Shown: positions 24,575-34,636 of the stretch, one piece after another
Layout of the letters: every line of letters starts with the position of its first letter
Position numbering within the stretch: the first letter of the stretch is position 1
Assembly: GCA_021234155.1 (NCBI GenBank)
Contig: JAJEKV010000061.1
Span: 4,783,153 to 4,847,152 of the forward strand
Direction of reading: 5' to 3'
Source of the DNA: Isoetes taiwanensis
Lineage: Eukaryota; Streptophyta; Lycopodiopsida; Isoetales; Isoetaceae
Length of the DNA: 64,000 nt
The notes under the pieces: generated by a model
Database searches by the model: none
What the model saw: the letters and a program-made list of their open reading frames with translations, nothing else
Told to the model about the DNA's origin: nothing
Program-made: the position numbers and the translations under genes

Positions 24575-25486
24575 TGTCTATAAGATTATAGTATCCGTGT
24601 CGTATATATTGGTGTACCTTTTGGAGGTCACCATCAGATCTTATTTTGGGCTCTATTATGGAATCTGTAGGGCATCGGAAGAAGAAAGCCATTGCAGATT
24701 GGCTGGAAAACTGTACCACTTAGCTGACTATATCTTTCTCAATCATCTCAGTCAATATACATCCAGATTTGCCGTAGATACCTATAAGAGCAGTTTGACA
24801 ATGAGATCCGACCAAAGGCCCATTGTGCAACAATTCAATCCCTTATCAAACTAGATGTCCTTTGTTTTTGCATTCTGAAGACATCCATACCAAATTCGAC
24901 TGCTTGTGATTCCATACCAAATTCGACTGCTTCTAGGAATGCACATGCATCTAGAATGTCTTTGTATATTGAAAGTGCATTTGTTAGGAAAGATAGCTTT
25001 ATACACACAATATCGTTCCAAAAATGACATTAGGTTCTGATATCTTGAGTACTTTTTATAAGAAAAGCTGTTCTTAGTTTTACTTGTCTCGCTTAATTTA
25101 ATCCATGAAGGTATAATCGCATGTAATATTCTGTTTGGCAGTTTGATTCTAAATGGTAGCTATGCCTCCTGAACGACACATTTTCCCAGTCGTTGGATCC
25201 GCTAATTTTCGTTCTGGAACTAAAGAAAAAGGCAATGATTCGAAGCCTTTGCCTTTTAGATCAGCAGGATCAAAAATCCCGGCCAGAAAAGCTTCTGAAA
25301 AAGCCGCAAAGAGCTCATCATCCGATAGAAGAACGTTACTGCAGAACAACGTGAGCCTAAATACTTAGAACAAAAGAATTTAGTGGCATGATCTTTTATG
25401 CATCTAATTGATTTCTTAATATTAACTATACATGATTCAAATATTCGATTCTCCTCTCTTTTTGCACGTGGCTTAAATTTTTAAAA
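24575..25486. other. clpR2 3' flank, no further gene
   Basis: This should hold the clpR2 3' UTR. A 27-bp unit (TCCATACCAAATTCGACTGC...) is tandemly doubled at 24884-24937. The small open frames at 25149-25368 lie on opposite strands of the same DNA and are not supported. Confidence 0.5.
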
Positions 25487-25987
25487 GAATAATAAGGTGA
25501 GACATATACATGGAGGCTTAAATGATATTGATTCATGACTATGTGAATCAAGCACTTGGTGATTTGAGAAATTAATGCCATCATGGATATATGTATAGCC
25601 ACAGTTTTCTCCAGATATGATCTACTCCCTCACCTTATAGACAAACTTCATCTGGGTCCGGACACCTGAGCGAGGAGCCAACCACGTTAGTGGTACACCA
25701 TGCCTCTGAACGCGCCCTCAGCGAAGATCAGAGTGGAATGGACAGAGAATGGTGCATACGGGAATCTCTCCCGTATAATCATATCACGGCATGCCATCAT
25801 GGATATAGATCCTAGTATGGATACACAAACAATACTACAACAGGGATTGACCCGTGTGGATTGAATTTAAATCAAGGCTTTTCTTTTTCCTTAGCTTTCC
25901 ATATTTTCCACTTAATCCCATATTCAACCATTAAAGATATAACCCTTCAAGTTCGTATCTTCAAGTAATAGCTAAATATGCCAAATA
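25487..25987 (+). repeat. Dispersed repeat R, copy 1
   Basis: This about 500-bp block is repeated in inverted orientation at 44955-45491. Shared ends read GAATAATAAGGTGAGAC and GCTAAATATGCCAAATA. Inside is an 8-bp stem hairpin ATACGGGA/TCCCGTAT (25756-25776). No coding, terminal inverted repeats or clear TG...CA ends were found, so it may be a solo LTR fragment, a TRIM or another non-autonomous element. Confidence 0.8.
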
Positions 25988-26991
25988 AGACTACAGCCCA
26001 ACCCAAATAATTACGTGGCGAGTTTGGGCATGTGTTTAGCCCAAGAAATAGTTTTGCCATTTGCCCATATCACACTATCGTGTCCAATACTTTAAAAATC
26101 CATCCTCATCATCTGCCATGCAAGCATAAAAAAAAACCCGTGTGACAGGAAGAGGTTGACTTCGCCAAGCAAGATAATCCTTCTAATCTCCACCATTTTT
26201 CATCAAAAATCAGTCTACTTCTGCAACCATCTGCATCGGAATAGGTTTTTGCTCATCTGTATGCGAAAAGCCCCATCACAGTTTGCCTAAATCTGATCTA
26301 AATCGCAGTTCCAAGAAAGAAAAAGCTCTGATGGAAGTTACATGGTTTGGGCAGCTCTTTTCATGATCTTTGGCAAAAGGCAATCATTTCTTTTCTGAAT
26401 CTTCTTCATACATCGCTGTATTTGCAAAAACCAATCAGAAAAGTCACCGCCTTTTACAGCTTCCACCGATTTTCCATTCGATTTCCATCTTTTTTCTTTC
26501 AGATTTTAGACAAAAGTGCCGGATTCATATTGAATCTAACAAATATTCAAAGGACCTCCGGATTATCTTCACCGAAGGGCATGATCTCTTGCCGGATTGC
26601 GCTCTTCCGCATGAACAGTGAACAGTGAATGACATGGTTGAGGTAGATGACGTGGTTGCCTGCCAGAAATTGGGACAGGCAAAATCCCCCGTCCAAAAAT
26701 GGATGGGTGCCAAAACGCTGACTGTGCATTTGGCACCCCGGATGTGATATGGGTTGCCCGTCCAAAGTCCAAACGGCAAATTTCTGTTGGTTTAGAATTT
26801 AATTTCTTTCAGTTTGGGCTGTAGTCTGATTTCACCTGCTAAAAATTCTCCAGAACAAAGCCCATTGGTCAAGATGGAAAATGGAATTTTTTTAGAATAT
26901 TCTCCCCTCCAACCACAACAAAAATGCACAACGTACAGCGTACATATGGAACAAAAGCATATATAACAGGGCAATCCATTGGTTGCCTAGG
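25988..26991. other. No gene seen
   Basis: AT-rich spacer between repeat R and the duplicated clpR2 fragment. Overlapping open frames on both strands around 26525-26780 come from a moderately GC-rich patch and show no family wording. Confidence 0.4.
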
Positions 26992-28054
26992 CTAAGGAGT
27001 TTTCATTTTTCATGCTTGAAAGGTTTGGCTGAGCCCCTTGCCGGGTTATGGCGTCCATCGCCCTTGCGAGCTCTGGGGTCGCCTCTATTTCCTCCACACG
27101 GTAAGCTTTTATTTACCTTGCTCCTTTTCCTCTTAGCAGTGGCATTCACCTAAAATGGGAGTTTCACGAAATTAGCTTATTGAAAATGCAAAGAATCAGA
27201 AGATGCGGAATCCATATGTTCAGTAACCCTCATAGCATTCTGGGTGGAGGAGCCTATATGCCGAAAGGCCATGCCAATCTCATCTTGCATTGAACCATTG
27301 GGAATATGTTGCATCTAGAATAGAATTTAATTATATCATGTAATAGTAGAGTTTAGACAGACATTCTCATGTGGAACATTTGTATTGGCAGATGTGAGCA
27401 GAAAGTTGCTGGTAGTTTGTATAAGAAATCAAACGGCACGCAAAGAGGTTATCTCCGTCACCTGCGTAAATTTGTATAGATAAAAGTTATTGTATTGCAT
27501 TTTGTTTGATAAAGTCTCTTCTTCTTCCTCTTCTCGCTCTTATCATTATTCTTGTTTTCAGTTTATTCGTGGAACAGGCAATCAACAAGTTTATCATCTT
27601 TGCTTTTCAAGAATGTCCACAACGCAACAAGTCTGTGGTATTTTGTTCCATAGTTGTACTGCAGTTTATGCACAATCAATTATAAGCTCATATGAAATAA
27701 ATGAAATAGTGGGATTGGCAAATAATGCCACCCCATCATTGCCACGATGAATTTATAGATTAAAAATGAGGATTAGTAATCTAGTCAGTTCTAATAAAGG
27801 TGGCTTCTGTTATATCATATTGATAGTGGTAGGGCCTCATGTCGCGCACAAGTAGTAATGATACCCATCGGTACACCTAAAGTGCCATATAGAACGCCTG
27901 GAGAAGGGACTTGGCAGTTTGTAGATATTTGGAATGTGCTTGTAAGTATTTTTTTTTCTTTTTCCCCCCCCCCTACGAAGTTTCAGGTTTTATTGTTTGA
28001 GGATGAAGAAGAAAACTCTTAAATTTGATTTAAGGCAACAGATTGCGGGAATCG
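26992..28054 (+). repeat. Duplicated clpR2 5' segment (daughter copy)
   Basis: This is the second copy of 22567-23620. It carries an 8-bp insertion in intron 1 and a shortened poly-pyrimidine run in intron 4. It ends inside intron 4, where unrelated gypsy-like sequence takes over. Confidence 0.95.
27048..27941 (+). pseudogene. Truncated CLPR2 copy, exons 1-4 only
   Basis: The four exons (27048-27100, 27392-27465, 27562-27637, 27827-27941) keep the start codon, the reading frame and all seven visible splice signals. Against the complete gene I see four coding changes: two silent, one Ser to Cys at the exon 3/4 junction, and one Met to Ile just before P-I-G-T-P. Exons 5-9 are missing, so no Clp fold can form; only the transit peptide and a short N-terminal stretch remain. 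Its low divergence argues for recent origin. It could still be transcribed because the upstream leader was copied too, at least from 26992. Confidence 0.9.
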
Positions 28055-30340
28055 CAGATAGAACGTAAGATGGATAGATGCTTAATGTCTATGTGTCCTT
28101 CAGCATGCAAGATTGACGCGGTAGCCAACTACACAAAAGCGGGGGAGCGAATTAATGGAAGTAATGCAACGGCCAAGTCGTCTCCAAATTAGTTGACACC
28201 GGCTCAATGGGGAGATGTATTCTAGCCTTAGCGGGTGCGACAACTAAGGTGGGGAGAGGCTTTGCATAAATTCCTTACGCCATGATCAATTGCATGCATT
28301 CACACCTAGGAATGAGCTAGTAGCCTAGCTCTTAATTAAATTATTCAGGGTTGTGAACCCCGTATAACTACATAAATTATATAATCTAAGTATACTATTA
28401 TGCAGGGCATTGATAGCACTCCGTGAGGGCATGTATCATAAGCTTTAATGTCTTGTTGATAAATGATATGTTCATAATAACTGCATAGATAGTTTTGTCT
28501 CGTGTAGATATCTTAGTATCGAGACAAAGTAAGATAATAATTACATAAAATCTTAGTTAAACCTTCACAAGGATGTAATTCCTTCTAAAGGCATTTAAGT
28601 AACTTTCATAGGGTCTTGACAAATATAATAAGAATTTGTCTATCTTTCTATGAGTATAGCAAATATAAAGTATATTCATGTAAGGTAGATACATCACCAG
28701 CCAAGTAGCGAGCGAGAATCACACGCTCAACACTTGGATCCGATGGTATAAACCCTAGCCATATGATAAATAATTAAAATACTTTTCAAAATAAGTATTG
28801 CGTCGATAGTTGTATGATGACATATCTTAAAGGTCGTAAAGTTATCATATAGCAGTTAGTTAAATATAATACTATTGGAAGCAATATATCCAATACTACT
28901 ATAATGTTAATATAAAAAACATTACCGTAAGGTAATTAATATAATTGCATGCATTAAGGGAAGTCCAGCAGGATCATGCAGGGGTCCAAGACTATAATGT
29001 TTAATTAAGACGTTAATGGATGCTAGCCGACATGCAACAATTGGGGGAGGAAGTACGAAGGTATCCTCTACCAACGACAAGCTCTGCATCGACAATTGCA
29101 TAGATGAAGCTCTGCATCGGCGGTTAGGCTGAAGCTCTGCACCGGCGATTAGGCGATTACAGCATCGGCGATTAGGGGACAATTGCTGAAGCTCTGCATC
29201 GACAATTGCAAGAAGCTTGCTCCAAGGTGCGCTGGACCATTCAGGATAACCAAAAGAGTAGTAACCAATCCTATAAGTTAGACCTGCCAGCACACTTGAA
29301 GATCCACAGTGTTTTCCAAGAAAGTCCCCTAAAGAAACACACTCCTAATCCAGAGGAAGTATTGGAGACACCAAAGTTACTGGAAATGATGGACGATCAC
29401 CTTGAGATTGTTCCAGGGGTTCTTCTTGTCAGATCCTATAAGAAGACAAGAAGATCTCAATTCTCCAATACCTAGTGAAAGGGACACTTACCAGTGGAAG
29501 ACGCTACGTGGGCACTACAAATAGATCTTGAGAAGCAGTACCCACAATTCATGGAGCAATGCAAAGGTCGGCTCGTCACCAAAGTAGTCGACAGCGACCC
29601 GATAGGGAGTGGAAGGTAGATTAAAAAGTCTACTTCCGTCCACGGAAGTAGACGACCTTGAGAGATAAGAGGTCATTCAGGTATGCATTGATAGGAAAGC
29701 ACCTTTGGTCAATGCCTACTACAGGGAGGACCCTATCCTTCACGCCCAAATACGGGAAGGACACTATCCTCCACGCCAAAGGCAACTAAAGGTGTAGGCA
29801 TGAGTTGGCATCCTAGGCATGATAGGGTACTGTCTCCACGGCCACGATGGAAGAAACATAACCTTCCTATGCCGGGAGATATGCCTTGCATTCATGTAGT
29901 TGTAATTAATGGGTGGTTCCCTAATAACCAACCCTTATAAAAATTAAACGTATTCTCGCGTAGTGTTGGACATGCAGGCCAATAGGAGAGTCTACGGGAG
30001 GAAGGTCACACTGCAAAGACTTGCAACACATAATTTTGTCACGATGTGTTGTAAGGAAACGATGTGGAACCTTAAGTAGGAAATTTTGGAGCTATATTAA
30101 TAATAATAGTGGTGTAAGCTATAAAATTTTGTGAATAATAGATGATAAACTAAGAGGATGAAAGACTTCCTTACCATAGTATGATATTAAACAGGGATGT
30201 GTTATGATAAATTAAAATGTTACACTGAGGTAATTATATTGTAAAATTATATATATATCGAATGTGATTGCAGGATATGCAGGTTTCAAGGTGGGGAGAC
30301 GCGTGATGCTGAGGACAACATCAAGTCAAGGTGGGGAGAA
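28055..30340 (+). mobile_element. Ty3/gypsy chromovirus 3' internal region (decayed, partial)
   Basis: From about 29020 the sequence follows the chromovirus at 13411-14854: the D-M-Q-Q-L block, the integrase C-terminal A-H-L-K-I-H-S-V-F segment, a broken chromodomain, then non-coding sequence to the polypurine tract GTGGGGAGAA (30331-30340). Positions 28055-29019 are less clear. Around 28130-28220 they resemble the post-chromodomain region of the same family, which suggests an older related piece. The join at 28054/28055 marks the end of the clpR2 duplicate. Confidence 0.75.
29080..29216 (+). repeat. Minisatellite expansion inside chromovirus integrase
   Basis: Four to five degenerate units of GAAGCTCTGCATCGGCGATTAG kind replace a single CAAGCTCCGCATCGGCAATTGC at 13560-13581 in the other copy. 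The expansion is therefore specific to this copy. Confidence 0.75.
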
Positions 30341-31946
30341 TGTGACGTTCCAGCATAATATATGACCTGAATACGTATATTATACTGCCACGTCATACGT
30401 ACATGTCATCAATGACATGTACTTGCGAGACGTATAGGGTTGCACCTAGGGGGCAAGGGTTGCACCTAGGGTGCAACATTGAATGTTGTGGATGTTAAAT
30501 AAACATACACAATTATAAACCCCATGGACCCCATTGCCAAATGGCTAAATCCCATTTGGCCAATGTCTAACTTAACCCTAAGGGTTTCTATAAAAGGGCT
30601 TTCCCCTTAAACCCTAAACCTTTCTTCTCTTTGCATTTTAGGGTTTTCCTAGAGCTCCTTTCCTCTCTCGAATTCAGGGTTCTCTTGAGCCATTTCGGCC
30701 AAGTCAACCCCAATTCGCATTGCTCGGCTCTGAAAAGCCATTTTTGCACAACAGATCATCGAGTAGCAGCAGTATTCAGCAGGATCAGAGGCATGGATGC
30801 ATTTCGAGGATCGGGAGCAGGTCAAGGACCAGGTATCTAGTCATTCTGTTGTGCAAAGCCGCCTTTTGGCTAGGCAATAAGCTGGTTTAGCATGTTAGTT
30901 TAGCCATAGAGGCCTTATAGATCCCGAGATCATAAGCTCTAACAAAGGAACCTAACTCTAGATGTTATAGATTAGATGTTATTATTCATTTCAGTTCTGT
31001 GATGATATTTGTATTTCACTCTGTGACCTCCATGTATTGGGAAGGGGGGTAGAGGCCTAAAGCCTGTGTAGCAGATGATCCTAGATAGCCTACTAGTTCC
31101 CAATTACATGCGGCCCGTGCACAGGAGCCCGCCTGGTTGTGGGTGGCGGGGCTAGGCCGGTTGACAAGGAGGAACTTGTCTCATCACGGACTGACCCCTC
31201 TGGTAGTAAGGCCTATCGGGGGTCTTTGTGGGCTAGGCTTAATGGCTTGTCACTGCGTGTGGGCAAGGCATGAGCTCGACACTCGTGGGGTGATGCGTCA
31301 CCTTCCATTGAGTTCAAGTCGAATACGGGCAGTGGCCCTCTAGCCACCTGCGATAGGCATGGATGCCTCTGGAGGGGAGGTGACTCTCCTCCTGCCTCAT
31401 CGGGGCTGGGGAGATGCAACCCAGTAGTAGTGGCCCCTCTGGCTACTCACCCGGCAGGCTACGGCCAGGTCCCAATACTATTCAACCTACTCTGCAAAGT
31501 GTGCACGGGAGGGGCGGATGGAGTGGACTACCCTAAGCCATGTTCTTATGCCAGCCAAATCCATTTGCCATGAATTCTGTCTGCAATGACTTCTGGAGGC
31601 CCAAGCCGTCAGTTGAACCCCCTTGAGTATGAGCCCTGGATAGGATTCCCCCTTGTTGTTATTGTTCATGTTGTTGTTGTTGTATATGTGATGATTATGA
31701 TGTGTTCACCCTTCGAGGTGATTGTATTGATATACTATTAGTATGTGCTCATGTTTGTTTATTCACGCTTCCGCAGATAGGTCGACCCGAAGGGAGACGG
31801 GTGAATGACACATCCACTCTTCCCTTGCTGGCTCATTCCACTGGGAGTGGTGTCAGGTGGATGGCCCCTGCCAGTTTGGCTATCAGGGAGAATGCTCCGC
31901 CTTCTGATACGATGTGTGCATCGTATAAGGAGTAGGAGACGTCACA
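30341..31946 (+). repeat. Chromovirus LTR (1,606 bp)
   Basis: Begins TGTGACGTTCC after the polypurine tract and ends GACGTCACA, matching the LTR at 14855-16375. It contains CCATTTGGCC-type leader sequence, a TATAAAAG-like site near 30589 and the GC-rich central block. LINE A sequence starts at the very next base. Because an internal domain precedes it and none follows, this is a 3' LTR. Confidence 0.88.
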
Positions 31947-33602
31947 TTGACACTTTTTGTCAATTCACTGGCATGCGAGTTAACTTAGCCAAAACTAGGG
32001 TGCTGGTTTCGTCATCCCGTTAGCTGAGGCTTCCCTCATTCACTTACTAGGGACAAGATGTAGAGGTGGCTCCAACCTACAAGTACTTGGAGATCGAGTT
32101 CTCTACTATCACCCACTGGGATGCTGCCATCAGGTTGCGGGTCATGGCGGGTTGGAAAGCACTATATGCCATGCAGAACAACAGCCACAAGGCAGAGTTG
32201 TATGCTTGGGGCCACCAGGCACACGTGTTTAGGGCCTTGGTTGAGCCGGTCCTCCTGTATAGCAAGAAGTGTAGGTCCGGTGATATCCCTCACCACCTAG
32301 AATGATCTCGAGCAAATGCAGAAAGCCTTCTTGGCACGAGCCCTTGGGGTAAAGTTCACAGTTCCATACCAGATCCTACTCCAGGAGATAGGTTTTTCTA
32401 CCCCTTCAACGTTTCTTATATAAACCAATTTTCCCCAATAGGGAAGGGTGACGGAAAAAAGGAGAAAGAGAGGTGTGTGAGCTAATATATGTTCCAAGGT
32501 TCTGAGTATCGTAATAGTTTTGCCATTGGAACACCATATTATTTACTTCCAGAAGGTGGTCGCATGGGTGATACACATTTGCCCAACCTTGCTTTGGTCG
32601 TAGCAATGGGTCCCCAATGCCCCAAAGCCTGTTAGAAGGAGAAGCAAGCTCAATGGTTCTCACGTTGGGGTGTACAGGCAAATAAATGCATACAGGTACG
32701 GACAAAGAAGGATCACAATGCACTAAAGCTGTACCTAAATGCTACATTCCTTCGCAAGCTCTGGGATGCAGATGCTCTGATGCACGTTAAGCTGACACAC
32801 TATCAGTAGCAAGTCAATCCTAGGCTCACGAGAAGCCCACACCAGTACTTGTGCACCCATTTGCCCATGAAGAAGCGCAGCCTTATAGCTTCCATTCGCA
32901 CGGGTGCACATCCTCTCCGCATTGAGACAGACCGTTGGACTCGGGAAGCACGGGAGGAGAGGCTTTGTCAGTGTTGCCACCAGGGCGCCATTGAAGATGA
33001 ATGTCATGCCCTCCAGATCTGCCTATCCGAGCGCGGTATGTTCAGTTGGGCAAAAGTATGCTAGTGGGGTACAAAAGCAGGCATTCGGACACATGCTGAC
33101 AGCACTTATATAGCACCCCATATGGCAGCTTGTTTAGGGTGTTACTGGTACTAGCACATGGTAATTAGGTAATCAATAGAAACATATAACAGCTCTGATG
33201 AATGACAAGTGGAATACTATGTTAGAATAGTAGGTGCAGGGTGCTGATCGAAGTGCTAGAGTCGCGTTTTTTTGTACCCCACCAGCATACTTTTGCCCAG
33301 TTACTAGTGACTGGCCAGCCTTTGCATGAGTTATTGTATACGGCATCTGTGGGCTTGTTGGAGTCATATCTCCAGGAGGTTATGGATGCACGGACTCAGT
33401 TGTGTCCCCCGGGACAATATTGAATTGTCCTATACAATTGTACAGTGTACCAGCATACTTATTACTGCTAAGGTTTTTCACTTGAAAGCCCTTTAGGGCG
33501 GGGCTTTTTAATTCTAACAGTAATCGCTTACTGCTCTCTTTTTGTTTGGGTCCCATAGGCCACTTGGTCTCCGTGAACGATAAAAAATCTATTATATTCT
33601 TA
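31947..33602 (+). mobile_element. LINE family A 3' half, plus strand, interrupted by a MITE
   Basis: The RT thumb resumes directly at D-T-F-C-Q-F-T-G-M-R-V-N-L-A-K-T and continues through Y-K-Y-L-E-I-E-F, L-Y-A-M-Q-N-N-S-H and the C-terminal zinc knuckle region. The 3' tail core CCCATAGGCCACTTGGTC...GATAAAAAA is at about 33551-33590. The coding sequence is split by the insertion at 33048-33298 and has several stops. The part right of 33303 is also the left end of a tandem segmental duplication. Confidence 0.85.
33048..33298 (+). mobile_element. MITE with about 29-bp terminal inverted repeats
   Basis: The left end begins GGGCAAAAGTATGCTAGTGG and the right end is its inverted complement with one or two mismatches, out to the GTACAAAA step. 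The element is 251 bp with no coding. The same 4 bases, AGTT, flank both sides (33044-33047 and 33299-33302), consistent with target-site duplication. LINE A coding reads across the site once the 251 bp and one AGTT are removed, which proves insertion. The superfamily is not clear. Confidence 0.88.
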
Positions 33603-33979
33603 TGTGCCGCAGGCAATCCTAACATGTAATATAACTTAGTAGTTCAACAAACACTAAGTACATAATTTCACAAATATCACTCTCATTTGAAGTATATGAG
33701 AAATGAACGCTCAATAAACATCATGATTAGCACAAACAAACTTCCTAATATAGAACCACCTCTTGATAATCAACCCCTTGACATTTGTGTGCAAGTGTTG
33801 CAAGAGAAGACTAATTAGAAGTTTGGCTCACTCAAAAACATCATGTCGGCCATAAGAGAAAACAATATTGTCTATTTGTATTTATTATGCCAAACATTGC
33901 TTCATACCAAACATCTCGTGTTTTAGTAGAAAGGTCACCAAATGCCATGGCGGTGTGCCTAATGTAAAGTCTAGATGGC

Positions 33980-34435
33980 ATGTGTGTGCATAGGGTCAGG
34001 AGAAAATATCCCTTATATAGAATTTTCCTAAGAAATTATCCCTTATATTTTCCATATCGTCTACCATATTTCTTTTCTATATGTATATATACAAAATTCA
34101 AGAAAAGGAAAATCCCCTCCCATACTTATACGTATGTTTTGGGCCCAAAACAAAATCCCTCTCCCTACACTCAAATGTTTTCTACGATTTTTTTTAGCGC
34201 CACTCTTGGGCTATTTTTGGTCATAGAGACAACAACACTATCGTTTAAGAGAATGAAGGTTGGGAGCAGCATTTCACAACCTCAAAAGGGGTCCTGCTTC
34301 CGCCTGAAAGGATCCCCAAATCTTATGCTCAAAAAGCTAGGTAAAGGTTGCTTCATGTGCTTTAGTTGTCGCGCATTAGTTGGACCCAATGACAATAGTA
34401 TCATCCAATGTAAACCCTACCGTATGTGCTTATAA
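33980..34435 (+). CDS. 151-codon open frame in duplication unit 1, unidentified
   Basis: The frame is also open at the same length in unit 2 (37133-37588), with only a handful of residue changes. The first 60 residues are basic and aromatic. The C-terminal half has a C-F-M-C-F-S-C cluster and S-C-F-R-L-K-G. No family is recognised. Because the duplication is young, conservation of the frame is weak evidence for function. It lies between two LINE tails and may be part of another transposon. Confidence 0.25.
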   Translation: MCVHRVRRKYPLYRIFLRNYPLYFPYRLPYFFSICIYTKFKKRKIPSHTYTYVLGPKQNPSPYTQMFSTIFFSATLGLFLVIETTTLSFKRMKVGSSISQPQKGSCFRLKGSPNLMLKKLGKGCFMCFSCRALVGPNDNSIIQCKPYRMCL

Positions 34436-34636
34436 ACTGCCAATTTAACTCTCTTTCAATTGTCGCATTTTCTCTTGAGGCTCATAGAGTTATATCAACT
34501 TAGACCAAATTTACATTGGCGCACTACAAGGCATAAGTATTTTTGCGCTATTCCAAAAGGCATTTGGTGTGGACATGCCTCATTCTATGTTCAGTCGGGA
34601 CAATATTATGTAATTTCTCACAGTTTGTCAATGGAA

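Noticed and set aside
26525-26779. Three overlapping minus-strand frames upstream of the clpR2 duplicate
   Set aside because: They overlap each other in different frames, lack motifs and have no splice context.
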